A stretch of DNA of 64,000 nucleotides, from the NCBI GenBank assembly GCA_003116995.1, contig BDSL01000046.1, positions 186,001 to 250,000 on the forward strand. Direction: 5' to 3'. The DNA comes from Yamagishiella unicocca (lineage: Eukaryota > Chlorophyta > Chlorophyceae > Chlamydomonadales > Volvocaceae). Position 1 is the stretch's first letter, and each line of letters begins with the position of its first letter. The notes under the pieces were generated by a model. That model worked only from the letters and a program-made list of their open reading frames with translations. It made no database searches and was not told the DNA's origin. A program made the position numbers and the translations under genes. Shown one piece after another: positions 1 through 12,162 of the stretch.

Positions 1-135
1 AGCGGCCAGCGGCTCGTTGGCTCCGGTGCTGCTGTCCACGTTGCTGCCGCAGTTGCCGTACTTCGTGCCGCCGCTGCCGCCGGGGCACTGGAGGCTGCAG
101 CGGTGGCGGCAGCAGCAAAGAGATCGGCGAAGGTA
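1..135 (+). CDS. Possible upstream coding exon of the AP2-like gene (partial)
   Basis: Frame 1 is open from the first base and gives an Ala/Val-rich segment ending in KRSAK, followed directly by a plausible donor (AAG then gtacgg). It could be an upstream exon of the AP2-like gene that starts outside the window. The phase does not join cleanly to the 415 reading frame, so the link is unproven and this may be a separate exon or chance. Confidence 0.25.
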
Positions 136-322
136 CGGCAGCCGGCTGGCAGCAGCTGGTGCGGTGTGAGAAGGGCTCGGTGCTCTTGATCCCAGCTGGC
201 TGTTTGACCGCAAGCTGGGTTGGCTGGGTTGCGTTTGTTCGTGAACATGTAGTAAGTGGTCCACGTCGGGAGCATGGCCCCGATGCGTACATACTTACCG
301 TTGCCGCGATGTAACGCACGTA

Positions 323-394
323 CTAACCAGGTCGATCACATTTGTCCTAACTAGGTCGATCACATTTGTCCTAACTAGGTCGATCACATTTGTC
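323..394. repeat. 24-bp tandem repeat, three copies
   Basis: Three units at 323-346, 347-370 and 371-394. Each carries the core aggtcgatcacatttgtc; the second and third are identical and the first differs by one base. The array ends 20 bases before the ATG at 415, so it lies in the 5' leader or at the end of an intron. The rest of 136-414 shows no coding potential. Confidence 0.95.
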
Positions 395-414
395 CCGGTC
401 GCAGAGGCGGCGCA

Positions 415-3038
415 ATGCTGGAGCCGGCGTGCGCAAGGCCGCCCGGTCAGGAGGATGCAGGGAGGAACGAGCAGCAGCGGCAGCAGGCGGCGGCGCCTGC
501 GGCGGTTGCCAGGAAGCGGGGGAGACCGAGGCTCTCCGTCAGGAGCGGTGGTGCGGCGGAGGGCGCTGAAGCTGAAGGACGCCGCAGGGGCGCGGACGGG
601 GTGCAGCAGGTGGGAGTGACGCAGGCGGGGGTGACGCAGGCGGGTGCGAAGAGGCAGCGATTGGCTGCTGCCTCGCCGGCGAGAGTTGGCCCAGCCGGTA
701 GTGCCGGTGAACGGGTTGAGGGCACCGGCGGCCGCGACGGCGATGGCGCCACGCAGGCTGACGAGTGCGGCCCGGGGCCAAGCTGCACGACTGAGGATGG
801 TCCGGGTGCGTCTGCGCAGCTGCTGCTGGCGGGACTCGAGCCGGGGACCCGGCTTCGCGTGGCGGTGGCGATGATCCCGGTAGAGGCAGACGCGGAGACA
901 ACAGCGGCGAGAGACCCCGAATCTAAAGTGGCCGCGACGGGAGGTGCATCACGTGATGCTGACGTGGACGTTGCTGGCACAGCCATAGCCTACCAGGCGC
1001 CGTTGTCAGCCGCAGCGCAAATACCAGCATTAGACGCAGCGGGCCGCTTGGGGACACGTGTGCGGCTGGTGGTTTCGTACGAGCCTTGCGTTTGGCTCCG
1101 GCTCCGACATGCGGGGCGACGAAGTACCCTGCAGGATGCCGGGGGTGGTGCGTCAGCAACGGCAGCAGCAGCAGCCGAGCCACCGGGCGCAGCAGTGCGT
1201 GGCGCTTCACCAGTTGCTGACGGCGGCGGCGCCACTAGCGTTGGTGTGGACGGTGCTGCACCAGTTGCTGACGGCGGCGACGCCACTAGCGTTGGCGTGG
1301 ACGGCGCAGGACCACCCCGCAAGCGTAGCTGGGCCGCCCTTGTCGGAGCAGCAGCCCAGTTGGACGCGGGTGGCAGCGGCGACTTCACTGCCAGCCAAAG
1401 CGACAGCGGCAACGAAGGGTGCGACGGGATGCTCAGCCCGAGCAGCAGCCCAAGCCAAAGCCCCGACTGGAAGCCGAGCAACCGCGGTCCGAGTGGTCCG
1501 GGTTACGCCGGATATGGCAGGCAAGCAACCCACAGCACGGTGGCCGCCGCCGGGGTCCACGCGGCTCGAACCCTCCCTGGAGTGGCGCGGCTGCGGTCCT
1601 TCAGGGATCCGGAGCTGGTGGTAGGTGGCGGCGCTGCCGGGAGCGAGGCGCAGGGTGATGATGCCACCGCCACGGCCACAGCGGCTGTTGATGGCTCTGG
1701 CTCTGGCGCTGATGCAGCAGGCGCGGCTGGCCGCTTCGTGGGGGTGTGCCCCGTGTTGGGTTCGGACGTGGGGCCGCAGGCCGGCGGCGGTGGCTTCCAC
1801 TCCGTGGTCCCCGTGGGAGCCATGTTGTGGCATACGGAGCCGCACCGCACTGCGGGCGAAGCAGCGCGGTTCTACGACCAGGTAGGAGCACTCGCAGGCC
1901 CCGTGCGGACCGGCCAGTCTGCTGCAGCGTACAAGCTAGGGGGCGCTGGGGTCACCTAACAGCGAGTACGTGTCTCGGGCGCAGTAGTCACGTAATGATG
2001 CCTCGTCTCGTCGAAGTCGGTATGCCGGCGTTCGCCTGCGTTCTAATACGGTTAGGCGAGATGGACGGTGCTGGGAAAGCCCTCCACACCATTTCATCCG
2101 GCGCGGTACCGCGATGTGCTGACTGTCTGCAGGTGTGCCTGGGACTTATGGGAGGCCCCGCCGCCTGCCACACCAACTTCCCGCCCGCCAGCCACTCGTC
2201 TGCCGAGTGCCAGCAAGCGGTGGCTCGCCTGCACAGCCTGGGCCTGCAGCCGGCCGTCGCAGTGCGGGAGGCCCATGGGAGGGCGTTGGCTGCGGGCTGC
2301 CGGCTGGAGCGGCCCTTGGGCCTGCCCGAGCTGCAGTGCAGTGCTGAGGCCGTGCGGGGCGGGGGCCAGCGCCTAGTCCTGGCGCCACCGGACCTGGCAC
2401 TGGCGGCGACGGCCAACGCTGGGAGGCGCCTGACGGATGCAACGTGGGGCCGAAGCGTTGCCGGTGCGGGCCAAGGGAGCTGCCGCGTGCGAGTGCCGGT
2501 GCAGGCGGCTGGCGGTGAGGCCACGGAGCGGGTCATCCAGTGCCGGCGGTGCGTCCGGGAGGACGGCGACATGTGGGGCGGCTTGAACGAGCGGTCGGCT
2601 GCGAGCTCGGAGCGCGGCGGAGCGGGTGGGGCTCGCCTGGCTGCGGCTGCAGACATCTTGCGCAGGCTGCAGCGGGCGGACGCCGCCTTGTTTGCTGAGG
2701 TGGGCAGGGTGGCTGGGCTTAGGGTGGGGTAGGGTAGGGTTTGGAGGGAGGGCAGGGGAAAGGTCAGGGGGCGCAGCGGGATCACAGGGCATACGGATTG
2801 ACTGGTCAGCATGAGATGCCAGACTGTTGTGGTTCCGTGTTGGTGTGCATGCTTGGTGCTGTAACAAGCAGGGGGAAATGGCGTAATGAGGTTTGTCTTT
2901 TCGACGCATCTTATGGGCGTACCGCACCCCTGCTGGACGTCGCAGGCGGTCAAATTGGTGGCGGCGGAGTCAGCCGAAGCGGCACGCGCAAGCGTCCACC
3001 TGGCAGAAGCGGCTGAAGCGGCTGCCATGCACTTGTAA
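415..3038 (+). CDS. AP2/ERF-like DNA-binding protein with an AT-hook
   Basis: Exons 415-1881, 2133-2699 and 2946-3038, all joined in phase 0, give about 708 residues. An AT-hook (RKRGRPRL) lies near residue 34. A divergent AP2/ERF domain spans roughly residues 439-510 and crosses the first intron: it has the VGV first strand, the diagnostic TAGEAARFYDQ segment and a terminal TNFP, which match the family pattern EAARAYD...NFP. Most of the rest is low-complexity Ala/Gly sequence with an internal 17-residue duplication. The C-terminus is an Ala/Glu helix ending AAMHL. Inference: nuclear transcription factor. The start is uncertain because exons may lie upstream of the window. The gene converges on the septin gene. 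Confidence 0.6.
1210..1311 (+). repeat. 51-bp coding tandem duplication
   Basis: Two near-identical in-frame 51-bp units start at 1210 and 1261, so the protein carries two copies of a segment containing TSVGVDGA. This is an internal expansion in the low-complexity part of the AP2-like protein. Confidence 0.85.
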
Positions 3039-4278
3039 ACGTGAGATATGGAACATCCTGAAGCAGCGCAACAACGCGCGGTAGTGTAGGTGGCAGAACT
3101 GACGTATCAAAGATACGAAGAGCCGATTTAAACCACTCTCGCACACCGTGCGATTCGGCAGGTTGGTTTCCCAGGCAGTATGGATGGGTAGACTGGTGAT
3201 CTGGGTTTGACTTCCCTGTGGTGTTTTTACAGCGTGCGGAGTGGCGGTTGGCGAACCAGGGTGCAGGTGGGGAACTCGGTTCAACATCGTGGGGAAGCGG
3301 TAACGTCTCGTGAGGTCGCCAATGCCTTTGAAGGGCTACGGCTTAATATAGTTTAGTCCCCTGAATGGTCGCACTGTAGTAAGAAATCACGAAGTGTTTG
3401 TTAGGGTTGAAATTTGGAAGTTGCTCAGCAGCAGGCAGTATGTATCGTTGCCGATCCTGATGCCGGTATTTTTCTGGCCTGTTTGGTTGGGCACTAAAGC
3501 AGTGGACAAGGGTGTCCATTGCTCATCGAAGGGTGCACACCGACGAGGCCCGCCGTGTACAAATTTGTTGCAGCTTATCGGTCGTGTACATGGCTAATGC
3601 GGAATGCAAAGCAACATGTTAGGGTGGTAAAAACAGTGACGGTGCCGAGCTATCTGACCTCTGCGGGGTAATCCTTCTACTGATCATGACGTACGTAACG
3701 GTGACTTGAAATAAGCAACGGACTATTTCAGCGCACTCAACAGATCCGAGGCGGGCTGGCCTGGCAGAGGGTGTGATGGAATTACATTTCCCGTGAAGGT
3801 GAATCCCTTTGGAAAAAGAATTTCAAGAAAATCCTGCTACACTCGTTGATCACACACCTGCGAACTCAACCCCAATAGCGCATTGCTGTCCCAAGACCAC
3901 CAATACTGCTTGCATCAAAGGTTGCTCTTCAGGAGTTCGGGACTACAACGCTGCTCATAAGTTGTCACGCAAAGCTTCATGGACACCCGACAAGATTACA
4001 CCTGTGCCAACGGGACCGTTCTACGGCTACCTCTCTCTACGCTCACCAACCTGCCAGTAGCCTGCATCACACACAGGAAATTCATCCTGTCTCTAGGGAG
4101 TCTAGTCATGAAAGGCGAGGAGCGAGCTGCCCTGCGTGCATAGCGTCCATCGTCACCTAAAATTGCTGCATCTTATATACCTGCCCGCAGCGCCGAAACA
4201 CATGCACAGACCCCATTTCCTGCCAGCAATTTATCGCTCAGCTGCGTTCCAAGTCCAAGATCCCAACCTCCCGACAGC
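3039..4278. other. Convergent 3' regions of AP2-like and septin genes
   Basis: No convincing exon is present in either strand. The composition is less GC-rich than the flanking exons, as expected for 3' UTRs. A minus-strand TGTAA signal lies at 3996-4000. The short ORFs at 3394-3597 and 3809-4060 lack family resemblance. Confidence 0.6.
3996..4000 (-). other. Candidate TGTAA polyadenylation signal of the septin gene
   Basis: TGTAA is the usual volvocine polyadenylation signal. This copy reads TGTAA on the minus strand, about 280 nt after the septin stop codon. Confidence 0.5.
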
Positions 4279-7200
4279 CTAAAAGCCCCAACCCTTCTTC
4301 TGGGCCGGCGCCGGCGCTGGCGTGGGCATAGGCGCTGGAGCAGGGGCGGGCTTCGGGGCCTCCTCAACCTCGGGTAGGGGCGCCGGCAGGCGGCCCTGAC
4401 GGGGGCCGCGAATGCGCTTCACCCGGTCCACGTTCGTGCGAAGGAAGCTCTTTACGTCCTCCATGCGCACGCCCGCACGGCCAACCTGCATACCGACATA
4501 GGGGACGGATGGTGACGTCATTGTTTCGTGTGTGGATAAGAACACGGACACAGCGACGCAAAACAAGTCGAATGGTCGAGCCAACGGTGCGCAGAACTTG
4601 GCAGCATCCCATGCGCTTTTGGCTGTCCACCACCAACGTGCAGCATATGAGCCACCCAGGCAGCATGAGAAAACACTGTGGGCGGACATTTAATACAATG
4701 CGCGGGTCTATACAAGCTTGGCCAATGCCCATTCGTGCATGCTTGCGCACCTGCAAGCAAACGACAGCCGGGATGATGGTCCACATCAGGGCGGACGCTA
4801 TCTTGCGGCCCAGCTTGAAGCCGCCAAGCGTGGAGCGCCTCCATGCCTCGTAGCGCTGACGCTTTGTCTTGCTGATCTCCTCCAGGGCCTCCTTCATCAA
4901 CAGGGCCCTGAGTGCACGATAACGTGGCACATATCAAGCATTCAGGCGACCCTCCAAGCCGGATGAAAGACATTCATCCAAAACAGCGACGTTAGCAAGT
5001 GGCCAGCTGCCACCCTACAAAGCTGCACGAGCTGGACTAGCCGCACCCGCTCTGTCCTGTCTTCTTGATTCATAAAGTGTATCAAATACTTGCGGTGCCG
5101 GACGGCCGGCTGTCAGGATGTATGAGGAGCGAACCGTCGACGCTACTGTCTTCACCCACCTGACAGCGAGCAGGTCGGAGTGCTCCTTGTTGAAAGCCTC
5201 TGCGCAGCCCCATGGGTAGCGGCGTTCCGGCCAGAACAGCGGGGGCTCGGCCGCGGCAAGCTCCTCGGAGATGTCGTTGGAGGCCACTACGAGGAACGGC
5301 GGATGCGGGGTAGCGTGGTCCTGCACGCCCGCACGCTCCAGCGTGTCCCGCTCGAAGCGGAAAATGTTGATCTTGTCGTGGATACCTGCGATAACGCCAA
5401 CGAACCAGGATTGTTCCAACGGCATGAAAGGCGGTGTCGTCGACGAAACCCGCCAAGATGACGAGGCGCAAGGCACCCCAGACTTCCAAGGCAGTTGCAA
5501 TGAAGACCACGCAGGGGTCCAATAAGGCAAGCACTCTCCTGCACAGCCCTACCAATGCAGCCAAACGAACTCTCACCGGGCACCATGGGGTTGGCAATGC
5601 GGTTCGCCACTTCCGTGCGGTACATGTTGGCCTCGCGGATGGTCATCGTGTCTGCCTTGGTCACGATGGGCACCACCGGTACGTGCTTGCCCAGCTCGAA
5701 CATGTACTTTAGGTCGATGGGGCGCAGCCTGAAGGCGAGCCACGCGGCCAGGGGGGGAGGGGGGCAAAACTCGCCAAAGCTTTCGCAGGCGGGCAAGAGT
5801 GGTTTCGTACGAAACGTGTAATGTGGACCTATGGCGTGAGCCCATGGGCTGAGACCGGTGCACGTGGTGGTGATGGGCCGCCATCGTGCTCGCCTTGAGA
5901 CCCCTCGCTGATACCGACGCTGCGCAAACACCCGGCTCACCTGTGCGGCGGAATGCAGAAGATGCACAGGTCGACCCGGGGGTCCTCCAGCTCCGTGAGA
6001 TCCTCCTTACGGTCGCGGGACTGCTCCATGTCGAGCCACCTGGGTTATAGCGAAGTCATGTGAGGCTTCGTCAGTGTCGAAAAGAGATGAAGGAAAACGT
6101 GCGGCCGCCACGGTGCACGCGAACATAACGTGGATCTATGCGTAGTGACAGCACTACGCATGGCGGTGTATGCTTGGCGCTAGGCAACACACGACCCTCA
6201 AGCGCGATCGCATCAGTGGCACCGCTTAATATGCCTTTGGTGCTGCACGGGCACACACCCGCGTGTGTCGGTGCCGGACACGCTGGTTGGACACCATGCG
6301 GGGTCTTCGGTGGCTCACACATATGACACGGACGTGCATGCGATCGGGACTGCTGCAATACTTCGCTGTCGATTCGGTATTGCTTATACTCAAATGTGCG
6401 TGTGCGCGAGCCGACACAGAAGCCACCCATACGTGTTGTGGATGGGCAACACAAGAGGCCAGGCCGCGTAGTAATGTGGCAACGGTGTATACTGAGCTGC
6501 CCACGGGAGGTGGGGCAGGCCAGTAAGTTAATCCGTGCCTTTAAACCATACTCATTAGGACATGATGTTTCTAAAGTGATGCCATTCACGCGAAGGGGAA
6601 TGCTACTGCCTGCAGCACTATCGCAGATGCAGCTGCTTCACGTGCTCACGGTATTACAACTGCTTGTTCCGTGCACAATCAGCTGCAGAATCAGCTGCAG
6701 AAAGCGCAGAGCGTTGGGTTGCAACTCCTTTGCGCACAGTACGTAACGTACGAATGCGCATCAGTAGCCGTAATGTGGGTGCTGATATGTGCGCGGGCCG
6801 AAACCTGAGCTGTCCCAATACAGTTGAATGGGAAACAGAAACGGAACTGCCCGTATATTTTTATAGCAAGGGCGTATACTGAGCTACCCACAGGATGCAG
6901 GGCAGTCCAGTAAGTAAATCCGTGCCTTTCAGAGGAATTACGAGGCAGAAGCGGGCGCATGTTTCATAAGCAACGGCCGCACAAATTACCCCTCCCCATC
7001 ATGAACAACTCACTTTTTGTTTTGGAGCTCGATGTACTCCTGGACCATTTTCAGGTTGCGGAACACGTCCAGCTCATCGCCGTAGCCCGGGGTATCCTGC
7101 GAAACAAGGGGGTTGTCCGGAGCGAGACGTCCTCAGAATCGGGCGAGCGAAAAGCCACGTTAAACAGGCGCCACAGCGTGTCCGCAGTTGCTTGCAAGCT

Positions 7201-8947
7201 TATGATGGCGATATGCACCTGAGATGCACCAAGCAATGATCTGGATGCGCGCGCGCATCTATATGCTGTACGCGACAGGCGGGCGATGCACAGGCGGACA
7301 GGCGGGCGGCGCATAGGGTTCATCCTGCTGGCATGGAATGCATCTAACGGCTATAATACCCACGCTCAGCCACGACATCTACAAATGCACTCAATAACCC
7401 TATACGGAGCCGCATCCATACCTGGATCTTGTAGACCCAGATCACGCGGTCCTCCTCGTCCCGCCAGCTCACTGTTGAGCATAGGGAGTCGGGGTCACGG
7501 CGGAACTGTTCCGTGGGAGTGTAGCTTCCGTCATGGACCTGGCATCAGTGTACACGGAAAGGGGAAAGGCACATATGATGCGAATGGCTACGTCCAAGAC
7601 CATTCGGCATCGACGTGATGTACCAAACTGTCTGGCTAGGATGCAACGCGCTGCATAATGTGCGTGTAGTTATGCGCATACTGTTTTCTAGCGTTGAGCG
7701 CCCCTCAACTCGAACGCGCGAACAACGTCTGAATCGATGGTCCACAAGCTGCCGTTGCAAACCTAACAACTGAAGAAAATGTAGTGACTACTTCAACTCC
7801 AAACCGGACGCATTGCAGTCACCGAAACATCAGCAAGACGAGTAGCGGTGGCAACCAGCACCAAGGCAGACCGGGGGGAAGAAATGCAAACGTCAAATCC
7901 CAAAGCCCCGCATACCTGGAGGCGTTCCCCTGGAATGGAGATCAACGACTTGATCAGTGTCGTCTTGCCAAGGCCCGAGTCTCCCACCACGATAAGCTTG
8001 ATGTACTTCTTCTTCCAAATCTTATGGGGGCGCGGGCGGCGTGGTCCCAGCAAGGCGTCCTTGCCGAACACCATCTCACTGGCGCGGCTGTAGTTGGACG
8101 AGATACTCAAACGGCGCTCTGGATAAAGACAGGGAAAGCAACAGGGAGAAAACGCCGCTGTGGGTTACTTCACTTTCGTATTGAGGTTAAGCCCCTGCGC
8201 ATGCCCGTCGGGCACGGTACAAATTCGTGCATCGTTGCCGTCGACGACCCAAAGGAAAGCTCGAAGTAACCGCAACACAGCTGCCATATACACCACGCGA
8301 CTACTGCATGGGGCATAGCATGCACGGCACAGCGGCGGGCAGCATGCCGCTACGCCTCGAAAATAACAAGTTATGCGGCTTTACGCGTTCTGCTTAGCTC
8401 TTCCGCATGGCTTCCATTGTACGCTCACCGGGCAGACCGCTAATGCGGGCACCAGGCCCAAATTTCGTCTCATCGACGGTCGGCATTGAAAAGTCGCCCG
8501 TGGTAGCTGCATGCAGAGGCGGCGAGAGGAGGCGAGACGTCGGAAGGGAGTGTTGGTGGTTTTCGTGTAGTAGATATGACAACGTTCATGTACAGGGGGA
8601 GCTAGGCTTGGTACAGCGGGTTCTAGGCCTGGTACAGGGGTGCTAGGCTCGGGCCATGTAAGAAGGAAGGGAAGCAAGTCAGGGAAGGCCGGGTAACGGG
8701 ATAACCTGCGCGGCACCACAGGTGACCTGCGCTGCCAGCAAGTTTCCAATCAGCGCTTGATACGAGCCATGCTGATGCCACAGGAGCCATCCTTAACACC
8801 CACTTCAGCCGGAACGAACTTACATGGAGCGTTGACGTAGCGGTGAGTCGTGTTTGCGAACGGTGTCGGAATGGAGCCACCAGGCAGAGCGCCCTCCTCG
8901 CGCTGGCTTGCAGCAAATTTCTGGGGGGGGAAGTAGTTGCTGTTCAT
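4279..8947 (-). CDS. Septin GTPase with C-terminal hydrophobic segment
   Basis: Ten exons: 8947-8824, 8506-8429, 8118-7916, 7538-7422, 7096-7014, 6039-5941, 5728-5577, 5385-5160, 4907-4751 and 4485-4279. Every junction is GT-AG and in phase; the product is about 481 residues. Seen directly: the P-loop GDSGLGKT (residues 113-120), the G3 motif DTPGYGD (from 175), the G4 motif TKAD (258-261, where most septins have AKAD), the VVASND segment, and the septin-specific YPWG (342-345). Residues 394-413 are hydrophobic (core ALMWTIIPAVVC), then comes a Pro/Ala tail ending KKGWGF; there is no C-terminal coiled coil. RRLSIS (69-74) resembles a kinase site. Septins form GTP-dependent filaments. Green algae usually carry a single septin, and the Chlamydomonas one has been described at the flagellar base. 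Divergent from CFAP300. Confidence 0.93.
6484..6929. repeat. Diverged ~60-bp direct duplication in septin intron 5
   Basis: Segments at about 6484-6543 and 6872-6929 share gtatactgagct, ccac, cagtaagt and aatccgtgccttt in the same order and spacing. Both lie inside the long intron 6040-7013. The copies differ at several positions. Confidence 0.8.
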
Positions 8948-9596
8948 GAGGCGCCAGACAGGTTGGGCACAACTTTGCCTGCGAGGGAGCGGACCAAGGT
9001 GCGCGCGATATGACCGATTTACCGTGTGAATGCTGTCGACGCCCCTTAAGCCCCATAACTGCGAAGCTTAAGGAAAAGCATAGGATCTATGCGTAAGACA
9101 CATGTATGCGCCCCACTACGGGCAATTTACGCCCTGGTGAACCCGGAAGGTCTTGAGCCGCAGAGGCGGGAAGAACGGTGGATGAGGACTGACATGAAAA
9201 TCAGTAATGCGATCCGGTCAGCTGACACAGTACAGTATCGATCGCATTAGCGTCTCATGCCACAAGCCCGACGCGGTAAGCTCACCAAATCGAAACTTGC
9301 AATCAAGATGTTGCGTAGACGTCACGTCCTCGAGATGCTGTAGCTATCTATTTACAGGTCTGGACTAAGCACTCACTCTGGTGACTTCTACAACTTGGAA
9401 CTGGCAGGCTGGACCTTCTTACGCCGCCCGAAATAGGTGTGTACGACAGACCGAATTCCTACGCTAAATCCGGGCACGAGTAATTTTTTGAAGCACATCC
9501 ATCAGAAAAGGGTGACGGTTTGAACAATACACCTTCATTAGGCTATTTTCCTCGAACGTTGACCGAAAACGCTTAGGTACTGAGCTGTCCCATCTC
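8948..9596. promoter_or_regulatory. Putative bidirectional promoter, septin / CFAP300
   Basis: This 649-bp gap separates the start codons of two divergently transcribed genes, so it must hold both promoters and 5' UTRs unless distal exons exist. No exon is recognisable inside it. No clear TATA box was identified on either side. Confidence 0.55.
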
Positions 9597-11795
9597 ATGG
9601 CTGCGTTTGTGCCTGTCCCGCTGGTGCGTAAGCCTGCGAGGGGGTTCAAACATGCAAGTGATGAAGTTGCACGCTTTTAAAGGCTAGTTCCGCATGTCTG
9701 CAGCCACCATCAAGCGCGTTCAACGACGCATACGTAAAGGCGCAGCTGACCAAATGGTGAGCAGGTTTATGACGTGGGTGGCGAGGGGGCAGCTTGTGGT
9801 TGTAGGGGCGCGGCACCCGCGCTTGGGGAATGGAGAGGTTTAACGGTGGGGTAACCGGCCACGCTCGCACATCACAGAAGTGCACATACTGCAGGGACCT
9901 ACTTCGCAATGCGAAGTACATGGTAGTGCGGTACACCAAGCACTACCATAAGATGCAGGGGCAGGAACTGATGACAGATCTACTCAACGACCCTAAGGTC
10001 CAAGAGTCCTTCCAGGTGACGTGGCGCTAATTTTCGGGAGTAACAGCTTCCTAGTATGTTGGTCCTTCCTTGAATCTCTGGGTCAGAGCCGCAACAAACA
10101 CAACTCCTGCCCATTATCAGGTCCTTCATAAGGGTGGCACGTGGGCTGGGCTCGGTGGCAAGGTTGTCAAAGCGGACGTGTGCCTAGTGGCGTCGTCTCT
10201 CACCCGGTAAGCCCTCAAATCTGCCTTTCCAAGCAAGGATGGTACTGGTGATTGCAGCATACCAGGGTATCACTAGGACGGCAATGGGGCGCCGGTGAAA
10301 ACACAGGTGGCGGTGTAAGCCGGCGCGCCCTTCTGCGAAGCTTCATCTTGGGATCCGCCTCGGGCCGTGGGGCGCACATGTCTTAAGACCGCTGCCTGCA
10401 TGGTGTGCGGTGAAAGGCAAGCAGATAACGGCAGGTGCTGCCGCCAAGGGAGGACACGCTGCTCACGGCGCGTTTTATAGACTGAGGTGGCTCGAGTGCT
10501 GGCCCTCAGCGCTCGGCCTCACCCCTGACACTCCCTGCCAGCGGAGGCACTGCCGCCGCATGGGAGTCGCCCGGCCATGGCGGGTGCGCATTGGGGTGAC
10601 GCGGAATCCAATCCGTTGTGGAAACGCCGACTGGACTGCGGTGGGTGGTTCGCAGGCTGGACATGTTCGACAAGCTGATGGAGTCGTCGCCGGCGATTGT
10701 TAGGGCCAACGGTGACATCGCGAAGTGCATGGAGGACACGCGCGAGGGGTTCCAGGTGCGTCGGACTGGCACCTTCAGAGGGGTCTTCAAGGTTGGGCCC
10801 CAGGGGAATGCATGGGGAAACATGGTGAGCAGCTGCATGTGGTGCCCAGAACAGCCTAACGGCGTGCCGATCTCACCCACGTCGCCGTTGGCCAGATCTC
10901 CGACCTGCTACGCGAAATGCTGCTGAACGAGGACTCTGAGAACGCTGGTCTGTACTCGGAGGAGGAGCGGGACGAGATGCTGTGGCGCCTCTTTGAGCAC
11001 GCTGTGCTGGGGGGTTCCTGCTGTCAATTTGAGGTGCGACCGTACAGCTCGCGTATCAGTACGGCAAGTGGGGAGCAGTCTTGGCGCTGGTAGGTGGGTC
11101 TGGCAGCGTTTCCGTACCTTGACTCTTGTGGTCTGGGCCTGCCAGGAGCAGTTCCATGTCGTCGCTGCAACTTAGGGCTGCACGTTCCTGACCCATGGGT
11201 CACATCGGCTATTGCGTTTGGGCTATGACGGATATGGGTGGTTGCACTGCCTGCAGGACAAGCTTGAACCGTACGTTGAGACCAGCAAACGGCTGTACAA
11301 GGAACTTGTGAGGTAGGCTTTGCCGCGCACTCATTGTCCATTCAGGCCGTGCCTGGGCGGGGGCGCCTGCGCAACCTCGTTTAGAGCACGTTTTCCTGTC
11401 ATTTGGGGTTCAGCGCGCCCCTCTTCTGCCCTCGCTTCCTCTCATGGTGCGTACATAGCGCTCAGAAAGACCCGGGGTCGGGCAAGATCCAAGTCGCATC
11501 GGCCGTGTACAAGGTCACCTCAGTAGCCGGAGAGTCAGGTAGGCAGCACATGCGACCCTACCAACGCAAGCGCAATCATGTTATGCACAAGCAGAGCTGT
11601 GATCTCTCTGTGGCGGCATCTGGTTTCTCAAGCAGTGGTTATTCCAGTACTCGTCATGTCACGCTCGTCACCCGAAACACAGGGCCCTTGGATCTATTTC
11701 CGAACAAGTCGAGGCAGAACTTCTGCTATGCCGCGGTCGACCCCGTTCGACGCCTGGTGAAGCTTTTCTACCACGCCTATGTTCCGTACTGGTAG
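9597..11795 (+). CDS. CFAP300: CFAP300 (C11orf70) dynein-arm assembly factor
   Basis: Nine exons: 9597-9623, 9704-9756, 9895-10015, 10121-10206, 10656-10755, 10896-11033, 11257-11312, 11459-11538 and 11683-11795. All junctions are GT-AG and phase-consistent, giving 257 residues, close to the roughly 267 of the human protein. Collinear family landmarks include FQISDLLREMLLNEDSE, LGGSCCQFEDKLEPYVETSK, KIQVASAVYKV and the C-terminal FCYAAVDPVRRLVKLFYHAY. CFAP300 acts in the cytoplasm in pre-assembly or transport of axonemal dynein arms, and loss causes immotile cilia in animals. The first two exons are tiny (9 and about 18 residues) but match the family N-terminus (FVPVP...QLTKW). It is divergent from septin and convergent with the GH28-like gene. 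Confidence 0.93.
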
Positions 11796-11890
11796 CATTG
11801 CTGGGAAGATGCGCTATGCTCATGGCCGGTAACGAACTGTGCCAACCAGCAGTGGCCACCAAGCTATCTTGTTACTGCGTATGATGATTT

Positions 11891-11895
11891 TTACA
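11891..11895 (-). other. Candidate TGTAA polyadenylation signal (GH28-like gene)
   Basis: TGTAA on the minus strand, about 320 nt downstream of the stop at 12214. Confidence 0.45.
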
Positions 11896-12157
11896 GGGAC
11901 ATAGGATGTCGTATGTCAACATGTGATCCTGAATACTGGCTGGAAACCCAGCGGTCCACAATATGTGACCCCAAAATATGTGCATGCGAGTTATTTACCA
12001 AATAAGTGGACGGACGCTACTCAGCATTTATTGACGACAGACGACAACAATAAAAAACAATTTACGCGGCCAGAAGCGCAGGCTGCTTCGCAATGCCCCT
12101 GCTGCGCGCAGCGATTGGATTTACTCATGCCAGTGAAAGTCGAGGGTGGAGCTCCAT

Positions 12158-12162
12158 TGTAA
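12158..12162 (+). other. Candidate TGTAA polyadenylation signal (CFAP300)
   Basis: TGTAA on the plus strand, about 360 nt downstream of the CFAP300 stop codon. Confidence 0.45.

Noticed and set aside
2706..2740. Telomere-like GGGTAGGGTAGGGTTT in the AP2-like intron
   Set aside because: Too short and irregular for an interstitial telomere; ordinary G-rich sequence after a donor explains it.
8394..8947. A separate 78-residue two-exon gene upstream of septin
   Set aside because: A GT donor at 8428 (after CTG CCC G) joins in phase to the septin exon at 8118 as GAG CGC CGT, so these exons are better explained as the septin N-terminus.
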